From NCBI GenBank assembly GCA_002309765.1, contig DBXY01000034.1, positions 72,326-87,358 on the forward strand: 15,033 nucleotides of DNA. The letters are read 5' to 3'. Both the position numbers and the translations under genes were made by a program. The notes beneath the pieces are model-generated. The model made no database searches. It was not told where the DNA came from and saw nothing but the letters and a program-made list of their open reading frames with translations. Source of the DNA: Verrucomicrobia bacterium UBA1200 (GTDB taxonomy: Bacteria > Verrucomicrobiota > Kiritimatiellia > RFP12 > UBA1067). This document shows positions 1 to 8,273 of the stretch, piece by piece; the stretch's first letter is position 1, and every line of letters begins with the position of its first letter.

Positions 1-889
1 CAGCCGCCGCGCCGAGGGCGTTCAAAACGTTGTGCCGGCCGGGGACTTTCAGCGCCACCTCGCGGCACTGCCCCTGATAACGCAACTCAAACACCGTGCC
101 GCGCTCGTCACAACGCAGTTTAGCGGCCTGCAAATCGGCAAACGGCGAAAAACCGAACCCCATCGGCGGCGTAGGGGCGGCCTGCGCGGCCTGCCACGCT
201 TCGCGATGGTCGCGGCACGCCACCACGCCACAGGAAGTCTGCGCGGCGGCGCGGCGGAAACACCCGTGAAGATCGTCCACGTCCTTGAAATGCTCAAGAT
301 GGTCTATGTCCAAATTGTTGATCACCAGAATCGCCGGATGGTACAGCGCCAGCGTTCCGTCGCTCTCATCCGCCTCAACCACCAGCGGTCCGCCAGCCCC
401 TTCCCCGGCGACAAAACCCAGGCTGGCGGTGGAGCCGCCGATACACCATGAAGGATGCGCGCCAAACAGTTGGAGCATTCGGGCGAGAAAACACGAGGTG
501 GTGGTCTTACCGTGGGTCCCGCACACCGCCAGACTGAAACACCCGGAAACCATCTCCGCCAAAACTTCGCCGCGACGGAAGACCGGGAGACCCAACGCTT
601 TGGCATTCGCCAATTCCGGCTGTTCCGGCGGAACCGCCGGGGTCACCACCAAACACTCCGCCCCGTCGAGGTGCTCCGGGTCATGCCCTTGGCGAACCGC
701 CACCCCGGCATCGCGCAACGGTTCCGCCCATGCGTTCACCAAACCATCGCACCCGGTAACCGAAAAACCGCGCTTCGCCAACAGGTAAGCCACTCCGGCC
801 ATACCGACGCCGCAAACGCCCATAAAATGGACCCGGGACACGCCCGATGCAAAAAATCCGGTTTTACAATCCGCATCCGTCCGGGACAT
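1..889 (-). CDS. murC: UDP-N-acetylmuramate--L-alanine ligase, N-terminal ~296 residues (runs off left edge)
   Basis: Cytoplasmic Mur ligase that joins L-alanine to UDP-MurNAc using ATP, the first amino-acid step of the peptidoglycan stem peptide. I translated the minus strand by eye from the ATG at 889-887. A Rossmann-like UDP-binding start is seen near residues 21-48 (HFMGVCGVGMAG, ending TGCD). The P-loop GTHGKTTT is at 124-131, EADESDG at 172-178, DIDHLEHF at 194-201 and HNVLNA at 286-291. EADESDG is typical of MurC, whereas the related recycling ligase Mpl normally has EADEYD, so MurC is preferred. The central domain is nearly complete; its end and the C-terminal domain lie outside the window. 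The start codon overlaps the stop of the upstream gene (TAATG), and AGAGAGG lies just upstream, so translational coupling is likely. The GVCG in place of the usual GIGG near the N terminus is a mild oddity. Confidence 0.9.
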   Translation of the reverse strand, partial: MSRTDADCKTGFFASGVSRVHFMGVCGVGMAGVAYLLAKRGFSVTGCDGLVNAWAEPLRDAGVAVRQGHDPEHLDGAECLVVTPAVPPEQPELANAKALGLPVFRRGEVLAEMVSGCFSLAVCGTHGKTTTSCFLARMLQLFGAHPSWCIGGSTASLGFVAGEGAGGPLVVEADESDGTLALYHPAILVINNLDIDHLEHFKDVDDLHGCFRRAAAQTSCGVVACRDHREAWQAAQAAPTPPMGFGFSPFADLQAAKLRCDERGTVFELRYQGQCREVALKVPGRHNVLNALGAAA

Positions 890-2340
890 TATTGCCTCTC
901 TATAACACAACATTGAGCTTTTTTAAATCCGTCATTGTCCGCCGCCGCCAACAGATAACGCCCATTGGGCAACAACGGAAGCTTTACGCTAAAATCGCGA
1001 CGCTTGAAATCTTTGCACGGCGGAAGCTGGGCGATCCAAGCCTTCGCGGGCGGCTTCGCGAGCCATTCGGCCAACGCCGCCCGATCGCTCGAATGAGGTG
1101 GAGTCTGGTCCTCCGCCACCGGAAAGATCCGCAAATGCAACTCCCGGATATTGCGGTACTCCACCAGCAAGCCGGCACCCTCTTGGCTTAACGAAAAATC
1201 CGGTCGCTCGATTTCGGAGAGCAACGCCCGGCATTTGCGGACCTCGACATCATCATCGGGATATCCCGCGATACTGCGGGACAAAATCAAGTGCGCGATT
1301 CCGGGTTCGCCATCCTCGATGGCCATGGTGCCGCGGATCGCCGCCGCCTGAACCGACACCGGAGTGGACCGCCATTTGGAAAGAAACTGGTTGAGCGAGC
1401 TTTCGTAACGCGCGCGGAAAGCAGACCGGTCATCGCCGGCCACCGGGGCCACGGCACCCGCCACCACGGGAAGCGTTCCGCCGTTGTTGGGAACCGGCAT
1501 CGGGCGGGCGTGTTTCCAGACGAACTGCAACCGCGACAAATCTGCCGCTGCCGCCGGAGCGCCGTTTTTATCCGACGCGTGGAATGACAGCATCGACTGG
1601 TACAAAGCCAGCACTTCATCGGCAAATTCCGATGCGGTGCGGAACTTCGCGCCGATAAACTTCGCCGTGTCCGCCAACACCAAATCGGTCTCGTCGAAAT
1701 TCAGGATATTCTTGCCGAACACGCCGGTTTCCGCCGCCAACTCCCACCAAGCCAATGAACGGTAAGCCGCCCAGTCGAACAGTGTCGGCTGGCTATACGA
1801 CGGCTCACAACGCAATCCATGCCCGTAATCGGCCACCGTCATCTTCTTAAGCACGGAAGAATCTGAAAGCGCCGATTCCAGCAACGAGCGGATTTCCGCC
1901 GTCAACCGCAACATGCTCCATTCGGCGGGATTGTCATTCTGGTCGGCATCGGGCAACGGCTCCAGCCGATGACGGAACACCGCGGGGTTGGCCTGGTAAA
2001 ACTCTTCGTAAAACGAAACCAGATGGCAATATATGGCGGGACTCAACTGGCGAGGGCCTTCATTGGCAAAACGTTTCAGCGTAACCAGCTGCCGCCCCCA
2101 AGAGGTGGGGGCGCGGTCGCGCCCCAAAGTAAAACGAGTCACCACCGCTCTGACCACCTCGTCCCAAAAACCGTTGGAAACCGCAAAACGCTCCAATTCC
2201 AGAGTGGCGGCCACCGCCTCCTCCAGTTTACCTTCTTTGCGCATCCGCTCCACCTCTGCCCAGCCATGAGCCCAATCCGGCGGGTCGGCAAAGGCGAAAA
2301 ACGAACATAAAAACAATCCCAAGAACACTAATTTTAACAT
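889..2340 (-). CDS. Secreted protein resembling only the N-terminal region of bacterial alpha-2-macroglobulins (483 aa)
   Basis: The ATG at 2340 is chosen because it follows GAGAGGCA at good spacing and opens directly into a signal peptide (MLKLVFLGLFLCSFFAFA, cleavage near residue 18); a GTG/TTG-type start farther upstream would bury it. Large bacterial alpha-2-macroglobulins of Bacteroidota and PVC type begin with a helical region holding a PTL(Y/F)D motif, then a first macroglobulin beta-domain. Here PTLFDWAAYRSLAWW lies near 185-199, LVEYRNIRELHLRIFPV near 392-408, and LPLLPNGRYLLAAADN near 454-469. The protein stops right after that first beta-domain. The other macroglobulin domains, bait region and thioester domain, which would make ~1,500-1,900 residues, are absent, and murC begins immediately. 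It could be a truncated remnant or a stand-alone periplasmic or lipid-free derivative. The family link is by motif recognition only. Confidence 0.6.
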   Translation of the reverse strand: MLKLVFLGLFLCSFFAFADPPDWAHGWAEVERMRKEGKLEEAVAATLELERFAVSNGFWDEVVRAVVTRFTLGRDRAPTSWGRQLVTLKRFANEGPRQLSPAIYCHLVSFYEEFYQANPAVFRHRLEPLPDADQNDNPAEWSMLRLTAEIRSLLESALSDSSVLKKMTVADYGHGLRCEPSYSQPTLFDWAAYRSLAWWELAAETGVFGKNILNFDETDLVLADTAKFIGAKFRTASEFADEVLALYQSMLSFHASDKNGAPAAAADLSRLQFVWKHARPMPVPNNGGTLPVVAGAVAPVAGDDRSAFRARYESSLNQFLSKWRSTPVSVQAAAIRGTMAIEDGEPGIAHLILSRSIAGYPDDDVEVRKCRALLSEIERPDFSLSQEGAGLLVEYRNIRELHLRIFPVAEDQTPPHSSDRAALAEWLAKPPAKAWIAQLPPCKDFKRRDFSVKLPLLPNGRYLLAAADNDGFKKAQCCVIERQ

Positions 2341-2368
2341 TAACTGCCTCTCGATTAGTACGGTAGAA

Positions 2369-2397
2369 ATTATGCCATAACCCGCACTTGGAAACAA
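2369..2397 (-). promoter_or_regulatory. Predicted sigma70-type promoter for the alpha-2-macroglobulin-like gene and murC
   Basis: On the minus strand, TTGTTT (2397-2392) is separated by 17 nt from CATAAT (2374-2369). The -10 box is preceded by TGG, giving an extended -10. The predicted start is about 25 nt upstream of the ATG at 2340. It lies in the 109-bp gap between the GH106 stop and this gene, so the last two genes probably have their own promoter in addition to any read-through. Confidence 0.6.
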
Positions 2398-2449
2398 GCG
2401 CGAAAGCGTTTTTTGGCATGGGAATTTTTGAATTGCGGACGAGGCGTTT

Positions 2450-5440
2450 TTACGGCGCGGAAGTTATGCTGACCGGGCCGAGCAGACCGGATTCCAACAA
2501 CGGCGACTGGGCATTGTAATGGCGGACCGCGGTAAAGGTGGAACGGCCGCTGGGACGCGGAGTCCCGTTTAACAGCCAATCGGGCCAGCGGCCGCCGGCC
2601 GGGCCGTCATACGGCAATTGTTCGTCGCCGATCAGCCGGTTCGGCCACAGGTTCACCACATCGACCCGAAGACGGTTTACTCCCGTTGTTAACGCGCCGG
2701 TAACTTCAACCCGCCACGGAGAAGTCCACACCACCCCCAGATCCCGTCCGTTCAGCCACACTTGCGCCATGTTGCACACTTTTCCCAAGTTCAGATAGCG
2801 GCGGCCAGGTGACTGCGGTTCCGGCATATCAAAGTCCAGCTCGTAACTGGCAGTCCCCGAATAATACTTGATTTCCGGGTTGGCGTTTTTCGTCCAATCT
2901 TCCAACCGCGCGAACTTTTCCGCAAAAGCGTCTTTGCCGCGCGGTTTAAACGTAACCAGCCACTCGCCATCAACCCGTTTTTCCAACACCGGATCTTCCA
3001 GCCGATAGAGGGAAGCGTCGGTTCCCAGCCCGCCGTTTACGGGGAAAACCACAATACGCGACTGGTACGGCGCGAATCCAAGGTTAATCGATGTCCGTTC
3101 GCCGTCATCCTGAAACGCCACTCGCCGCCGCTCGCCGGTCACCGCGTCCCAAAGCTCGGGGATACGGCCGGAAACGCGGAAACTGCACCGGGCGGCGCTT
3201 GGAACATCCGTGCGGTTGGAAACGAAATACAAATCGCCGGAAGGGGCGGTACGGTGCATATAGCGCAAACTGCCGGATTCGGACTCGAAATCCGGCGGCA
3301 CTCCCTGCGCCGCCAGCAAACCCGCCGTTACGTTGTAAGCGGGGTAAAGATTGTCATCGCCCGCGCAACGGATTAGCCGGCCTTTGCCGACCCTGCGTGC
3401 GGCTTCTCCCGACGCACCCCAAATCTCCGCCGCCAGTTCCGAAACGCGCCGGTCGCAATTCGGATAGTCGGTAAGGCTGGGGGAATTTTGGGGCGGCATC
3501 CCGACCACGGTTGCTCCGTCACGCAAAAGCGAACGGATTTTGGAGAGCAACTCCGGTGTCATTGTTCCATAATCCGGCAACACCAGCAACCGGTAGCTCG
3601 CGCCGCTGGGCAAAACAACGCATCCGCGCTTGACCTTTGCGGAATAAAGAACGCTGGGCGGGCAACCGTCAAAATTGTACCCCTTGCGATCCGGCATAAA
3701 ACCTGCGGCGTTGTCCAACGCGGATTGCGGCGGACGGAAGACGTGCGGGAAACTTTCCGGGACCAAATACAGCACATCCGCCACACTGCGGCCCTGCTGC
3801 GACAGGTATTGGCAACGGGTCAAGTAGGTGTGGTAGGCGTGAACCATTGGCCACCAGGTCTGGTTACGGTCCCAATGCACCCCGTACGGCCCCATCGTCA
3901 TTCCCGGCACCAGTTCATCCGGAAGGCACTGGTGTTGGAAAGTGTGGAAGATCAACCGATTCAACCCGATTGCCAAAGCCCAGTCGGTTTGGTTTTTCAT
4001 CCGCCCAGGATATTGCCGCCAGGCGTCATTATGGGCGGTGAAAGATTCCGCCGGCACCACGGGCTGGCCAATCAAATGCGCGGCGGACGTGCCTTCAATC
4101 ACCGCAAAGGAGGTATTGAAACCCATGCCCTCGCTCCAGAACTCACCCATCGGATAGTCAGCCGCGGCACCGAGTTCCAAATCGGCGATCGGGTTCATGT
4201 CATACGGCTCGATCGATATTTCCATTCCGCGGCGGCGGGCGTAACGCTTAACCGCATTGACGTGTTTTTCCAACACCAGCTCCTGCGAGGTTTTCCGCAA
4301 ATCCCACAAGAAACGCTCGCTGATGTCACTGTTGCCCATCACCACGCCTTCGTAAACCGGGTAGAAAGGCAACGGGTCGTAGCGGCGGCGTTTTATAAAC
4401 TCTTCCCTGAATCTGCCGGTCCAGTTTTGCGCACCCATCTCCCAGCTGTCAAGATGCAGAATCTTGATTCCGCCAAAATGTTTGCCGCGTTTGCCTAAGG
4501 CAGAGAACACCCGGTCGGTGAAATTTTTCAGATGCTCCTCCAGTGCCCGGTCGTCAAACTTGTCGCACTCCATGCCGACCCCCGGAAGCGGGGCCGGACG
4601 GGTAGCCGCGCCGTTGTTGCGGCTGCCGAAACGCATTACCGTCCAACTTCCCGGAGGCGCTTCCCACGTCAAAGAACCGTCGGGCTGCATTCGGTCGGTC
4701 AAGTCCACCACTTGACGCAGATCGACCCCCGGCGCGTTTTCACCCTCCGGATGTTTTACCGGGGCGGGAAGATACTGCTTAACGCCTTTAGCCGAAGAGT
4801 ACGGAGCCCGCACATAATGGGCCTTTTCGGCGATATCCGCAATCTTCCCATCGCCGGGCGGCGTCGGGAACGCAAGCACCGCGACATCCTCATAATAGTT
4901 AAGCCAATCCTCGCGCATTTGCGGAGTGAACGCGCCTTCGCCAAAATACGGTCGGCGCGGGGTCGGTTTTTCGAGTTTGACGGTTTGCCGGACGCCGCCC
5001 CGGACAATCGCAGAGGAAGCCACCAAATGGCGCATCGACTGTTCGCCCTTCACCCAAGGGCCGCCGCTTCCGGTCCATCCCGGACCAATCCCCAAAATCA
5101 TCTGGATGTCTAACCGCTCGCACTCGTCGATAATATGGCGGAAAATTCCAATCCACTCCTCGCCCATAAAATCGACTTTGCCCCGCGGCACGCCCACGTT
5201 GACCTCAAGAAACACCACATATCCGATGCCGGCCCGGCTCATCGCCTCTAAATCTTTGGTGACTCCCTCGCGGGACAAATTGCCGTCCATGAAATACCAG
5301 TAGACGCCCGGCCTTGCAGTTTTTGGAGGGGAGGCGAAATTATCCGCCAATTCCCGGTACTTTGGATTTGGGATTTCCGCGCCGGCCTGCAATGACAGCA
5401 ATGACAACACGAGAACCGTCTTAAACATGAAACCCTTCAT
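2450..5440 (-). CDS. Secreted GH106-family alpha-L-rhamnosidase-like glycoside hydrolase (996 aa)
   Basis: Predicted exported hydrolase that removes alpha-L-rhamnose (or a related sugar) from plant or host glycans such as pectin rhamnogalacturonan. A signal peptide (MKGFMFKTVLVLSLLSLQAGA) covers residues 1-21. The TIM-barrel start shows RPGVYWYFMDGNLSREGVTK (43-62) and GPGWTGSGGPW (119-129). Further signatures are HLDSWEMGAQNW (329-340), EPYDMNPIADLELGAA (411-426), VPAESFT (462-468, with a candidate catalytic Glu465), HTFQHQ (499-504) and PGMTMGPYGVHWDRNQTWW (512-530). The C terminus carries a galactose-binding-like sandwich, with VWLNGRDLGVVWTSPWR (894-910) and NLWPNRLIGDEQLPYDG (930-946). 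Length fits the family. GGGAGG lies seven bases before the ATG, supporting the start. The PIG-L gene lies 52 bp upstream on the same strand. Exact substrate cannot be read from sequence. Confidence 0.88.
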   Translation of the reverse strand: MKGFMFKTVLVLSLLSLQAGAEIPNPKYRELADNFASPPKTARPGVYWYFMDGNLSREGVTKDLEAMSRAGIGYVVFLEVNVGVPRGKVDFMGEEWIGIFRHIIDECERLDIQMILGIGPGWTGSGGPWVKGEQSMRHLVASSAIVRGGVRQTVKLEKPTPRRPYFGEGAFTPQMREDWLNYYEDVAVLAFPTPPGDGKIADIAEKAHYVRAPYSSAKGVKQYLPAPVKHPEGENAPGVDLRQVVDLTDRMQPDGSLTWEAPPGSWTVMRFGSRNNGAATRPAPLPGVGMECDKFDDRALEEHLKNFTDRVFSALGKRGKHFGGIKILHLDSWEMGAQNWTGRFREEFIKRRRYDPLPFYPVYEGVVMGNSDISERFLWDLRKTSQELVLEKHVNAVKRYARRRGMEISIEPYDMNPIADLELGAAADYPMGEFWSEGMGFNTSFAVIEGTSAAHLIGQPVVPAESFTAHNDAWRQYPGRMKNQTDWALAIGLNRLIFHTFQHQCLPDELVPGMTMGPYGVHWDRNQTWWPMVHAYHTYLTRCQYLSQQGRSVADVLYLVPESFPHVFRPPQSALDNAAGFMPDRKGYNFDGCPPSVLYSAKVKRGCVVLPSGASYRLLVLPDYGTMTPELLSKIRSLLRDGATVVGMPPQNSPSLTDYPNCDRRVSELAAEIWGASGEAARRVGKGRLIRCAGDDNLYPAYNVTAGLLAAQGVPPDFESESGSLRYMHRTAPSGDLYFVSNRTDVPSAARCSFRVSGRIPELWDAVTGERRRVAFQDDGERTSINLGFAPYQSRIVVFPVNGGLGTDASLYRLEDPVLEKRVDGEWLVTFKPRGKDAFAEKFARLEDWTKNANPEIKYYSGTASYELDFDMPEPQSPGRRYLNLGKVCNMAQVWLNGRDLGVVWTSPWRVEVTGALTTGVNRLRVDVVNLWPNRLIGDEQLPYDGPAGGRWPDWLLNGTPRPSGRSTFTAVRHYNAQSPLLESGLLGPVSITSAP

Positions 5441-5465
5441 TTAAATCCTCCCGATATTCACGGGT

Positions 5466-5497
5466 TTTAAACGGTTTAAAGCGTTAATTCGATTAAC
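5466..5497. promoter_or_regulatory. Two tandem dyads upstream of the GH106 gene, possible operator
   Basis: TTTAAACGGTTTAAA (5466-5480) and GTTAATTCGATTAAC (5483-5497) each consist of two 6-bp arms around a 3-bp centre. Their centres are 17 bp apart, just under two helical turns. Both sit immediately upstream of the GH106 ribosome binding site, and the second overlaps the PIG-L stop codon. They could bind a dimeric sugar-responsive regulator, or be part of an AT-rich leader. No clear -10/-35 pair was seen for GH106. Confidence 0.3.
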
Positions 5498-6347
5498 GGT
5501 TTTGTAGTGCGCCGCGCTCGCCGACGGCAATTCTAAACTGCGTTCCGGCAGGGAAAAGCCCTTGCAGCTCACTCGCCGACGGGGTTCGCCCATACTCCGA
5601 AAGTTCAAAGCATTCCGCGTATTCAAACGGCAAATCGAACCGCTTAACATCCTGTCCCTGGCGGGCATCGTGCCAAAAACGCCGCACAAACGCCCGGCGT
5701 TCCTCCACCGGCGCACCGGGTTTCGGCAACGCCTCCACCGCGCCCTCGTTTTCCGGGGGCAACCACTCCAGAAACTGCGAGACATGGCACAGCAAACCGT
5801 CGGCCATCACGTCCTTGACCGCACCCACATCCACCGCCACATCGCACCGGAATTCACGGGGAACGGTAAAAATGTCGCGCAGGAAGAACACCACCGGGGC
5901 CACATTCGGAATCGGCGTGTCCGGGCAACAGTGCGGAACCCCCAACAGATAGGTGGCGTCCATCACCAGTGTGCCGCAGGCGCGGTGGTCGGCGTGGTAA
6001 TCGCAAGTGCGGTGGGTGAAGATCACATGCGGAGCGAATTTTCGGATGATGCGAATCAGCTCCCAGCGGTTTTCCAGCGTTGCCTCCAACTCGCAATCCG
6101 GATGATCCAGCACCAAGTAATCCTCGATGCCCAGCGTTTCGGCGGCGTGTTTTGCCTCGCCTTTGCGCCGCGCCGCCAACTCCGGCGGCGATAATTCGCG
6201 GTGCCCTTTGTCCCCGTTGGTCAATGACAAAAACACCACCCGCGCCCCTTCGGAAACATATTTAACCGCAGTACCGGCGGCATAGACATCCGGATCGTCC
6301 GGGTGCGCCCCGATCACCATCACCCGCAAGCCACTCAACCTTTTCAT
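5493..6347 (-). CDS. PIG-L family (LmbE-like) zinc-dependent deacetylase (284 aa)
   Basis: Members of this family remove N-acetyl groups from GlcNAc-type sugars using one zinc ion; no signal peptide is seen, so it is probably cytoplasmic. The metal and catalytic motif AHPDDPD is at residues 14-20 and the second metal motif HADH at 118-121, with the conserved LTNGDKGH at 42-49. The final acidic residue of the first motif is Asp after an inserted Pro, as in HPDDP(E/D) subfamilies. The ATG at 6347 is chosen because GGAGG lies five bases before it. An in-frame TTG at 6359 would put that ribosome site inside the gene. It starts 23 bp after the dxs stop and is followed by the GH106 gene, so a role in processing or remodelling a glycan liberated outside the cell is plausible but unproven. 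Confidence 0.85.
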   Translation of the reverse strand: MKRLSGLRVMVIGAHPDDPDVYAAGTAVKYVSEGARVVFLSLTNGDKGHRELSPPELAARRKGEAKHAAETLGIEDYLVLDHPDCELEATLENRWELIRIIRKFAPHVIFTHRTCDYHADHRACGTLVMDATYLLGVPHCCPDTPIPNVAPVVFFLRDIFTVPREFRCDVAVDVGAVKDVMADGLLCHVSQFLEWLPPENEGAVEALPKPGAPVEERRAFVRRFWHDARQGQDVKRFDLPFEYAECFELSEYGRTPSASELQGLFPAGTQFRIAVGERGALQNR

Positions 6348-6370
6348 ACCATCCTCCAAATAAACTTCCC

Positions 6371-8242
6371 TTAACCGACGCTACCCAACGCTTCCAGCAA
6401 TTCCGATGAAATCTTTTCGGCGGTCAGGCCGTATTTTTCCTGCAACCGGGCAACCGTGCCGTGAGGGATGAAATCATCCGGCCACCCGAAAGAGAACAGT
6501 TGGCAAGAGGGAACGGTTTCCGTCAAAACATCGCGTACCGCCGAACCAAAACCGCCGGACAAAACCCCGTTTTCCAAAGTTACGATGGCGACAGAGCGCA
6601 CCGCCTGTTCCGTAAGCAACTCCCGGTCAACTGGTTTGACAAACCTTGCGTTGACCACACCGGCATTGTAACCGGCGCTACGCAGCCGCCGCGCCACCTC
6701 AATCGCCAGCGGCACCCAATCGCCCAAAGACCAAATCCAGACCTGCGGCGAATCGTCAAGCGCCGCCGGCATCACCGCCTCGGCCCGGCCATAGAGCACC
6801 GGCGGAAACGGTTGGCGATCAGCGGCGGCCGGCACCTGCCCGCGGGGATAACGGATCACGCAGGGGCCGCCATGGCCGAACGCGCACCGCAGCATCCCTG
6901 CCATCTCGGCATCGTTGCGCGGCTGCATAATCGATAAATTGGGCAAACAGCGCAGCATCGGAATGTCAAACACGCCGTGGTGGGTCGGACCGTCGCTGCC
7001 GACCACTCCGGCGCGGTCAACGCAAAACACCACCGGCAGATTATTCAGGCACACATCGTGCATCACGCAATCCACCGCCCGCTGCAAGAAGGTGGAGTAA
7101 ACCGCGAAAACCGGTCGCATCCCGGCGGCGGCCAGCCCCGCGGCGAAAACCACCGCGTGCTCTTCGCAGATGCCGACATCGAAAAAGCGGTCAGGAAACC
7201 TTTTCGCAAACTCGGTCAACCCGGTGCCGTCGCGCATCGCCGCCGAAATCACCGCCAGACGAGAATCCTCGGCGGCAACCGCGCACAACGCGGTTCCCAT
7301 TGCCGCCGAATAGTCGATCGCCTTGGTCGGCGGACGGTCGCAGCCGATCTCAAACGGTCCGACCCCGTGCCAAAATTGCGGGCTTTTTTCAGCCGGACGG
7401 TAACCGCGCCCCTTTTGGGTGGCGACGTGAATCAACACCGACCGCTTATATTCCCGCGCCGAGCGGAATGCGTTTTCCAATGCGTCAAAATCATGCCCGT
7501 CGATCGGTCCGACGTAGCGGAGGCCAAACTCCTCGAAAAAGGCGTTCTGCAACCAGAAACTCTTTATCAACGACTCCAACCGATGGTAAAACCGGCGCAT
7601 AAAGGTCATGTGCAGACGGTGGCCCGCCGCCTCGGCGGCATTCTTGATTCGGTTGTACCGGACGTCGGCCAGCATACGTCCGAGCCGCCTTGAAAGCGCC
7701 CCGACATTTTTGGAGATCGACATCTCGTTGTCGTTCAAGACCACAATCAGTTTGGATTTGGCATCCTCAAGGTTGTTAAGCGCCTCGAAAAAAATCCCGT
7801 TGGTCATCGCGCCGTCACCCAGCACCGCCACCACCTGATATCCGCCACCGGTCAAATCCCGGCCCACCGCCATGCCTAGCGCGGTGGAAAGCGCCACCCC
7901 GGCGTGTCCGCAAACCGCAGCGTCGCAATCGCTCTCCTGGGGTTTCGGGAAACCGGACAAACCTCCGAATTGCCGCAGGGACGGGAAACGGTCCCGCCGC
8001 CCGGTGAGCAATTTCCAGGTGTATGCCTGATGTCCGACATCCCAAACCACCTTGTCTTCCGGCGGGCAGAACACCCGCAACAGGGCAATCGTCAATTCGA
8101 CGCACCCGAGGTTCGACGCCAAATGTCCGCCATTGGCGCTAACCGTCTGGATGATGGTTTTCCTAACCTCTTCGGCAAGCAACGGCAACTGCGACGGTGT
8201 CAGCGATTTAACATCCGCCGGGGTAGAAATCTCTTCCAACAC
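6371..8242 (-). CDS. dxs: 1-deoxy-D-xylulose-5-phosphate synthase (623 aa)
   Basis: Cytoplasmic thiamine-diphosphate enzyme that condenses pyruvate with glyceraldehyde 3-phosphate to DXP, the first step of the MEP isoprenoid pathway and a feeder of thiamine and pyridoxal synthesis. Length is normal. The ThDP/Mg motif runs from GDGAMTNG (142-149) to NDNEMSIS (170-177). WDVGHQAYTWKLLTGR (67-82) and GLSGFPKPQESDCD (94-107) match the DXS N-terminal domain. The pyrimidine-domain catalytic Glu lies in GICEEHAV (357-364), and the family signature DRAGVVGSDGPTHHGVFD is at 409-426. One oddity is GHAGVALSTALG (112-123), where most DXS proteins have GHSSTSIS. The start is a GTG at 8242, with only a weak GGGG/ACGGG ribosome site. 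Product lipid carriers would support the envelope functions of neighbouring genes. Confidence 0.95.
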   Translation of the reverse strand: MLEEISTPADVKSLTPSQLPLLAEEVRKTIIQTVSANGGHLASNLGCVELTIALLRVFCPPEDKVVWDVGHQAYTWKLLTGRRDRFPSLRQFGGLSGFPKPQESDCDAAVCGHAGVALSTALGMAVGRDLTGGGYQVVAVLGDGAMTNGIFFEALNNLEDAKSKLIVVLNDNEMSISKNVGALSRRLGRMLADVRYNRIKNAAEAAGHRLHMTFMRRFYHRLESLIKSFWLQNAFFEEFGLRYVGPIDGHDFDALENAFRSAREYKRSVLIHVATQKGRGYRPAEKSPQFWHGVGPFEIGCDRPPTKAIDYSAAMGTALCAVAAEDSRLAVISAAMRDGTGLTEFAKRFPDRFFDVGICEEHAVVFAAGLAAAGMRPVFAVYSTFLQRAVDCVMHDVCLNNLPVVFCVDRAGVVGSDGPTHHGVFDIPMLRCLPNLSIMQPRNDAEMAGMLRCAFGHGGPCVIRYPRGQVPAAADRQPFPPVLYGRAEAVMPAALDDSPQVWIWSLGDWVPLAIEVARRLRSAGYNAGVVNARFVKPVDRELLTEQAVRSVAIVTLENGVLSGGFGSAVRDVLTETVPSCQLFSFGWPDDFIPHGTVARLQEKYGLTAEKISSELLEALGSVG

Positions 8243-8273
8243 TTATACCCGTCCCCAACTAAAGACGCCTGAC

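Noticed and set aside
1..889. Mpl (murein tripeptide ligase) as an alternative to MurC
   Set aside because: The EADESDG motif is MurC-like; Mpl normally has EADEYD.
2396..2414. Plus-strand hairpin AAGCGC-GAAA-GCGTTT followed by T run, terminator-like
   Set aside because: No plus-strand gene precedes it, it overlaps the -35 box of the minus-strand promoter, and on the minus strand no T run follows the stem.
5499..5512. 14-base identity GTTTTGTAGTGCGC with 14903-14916
   Set aside because: One copy is inside the end of the PIG-L coding region, and about one such match is expected by chance in a window of this size.
6348..6359. TTG start at 6359 for the PIG-L gene
   Set aside because: It would place the GGAGG ribosome site within the coding region; the ATG at 6347 has correct spacing.
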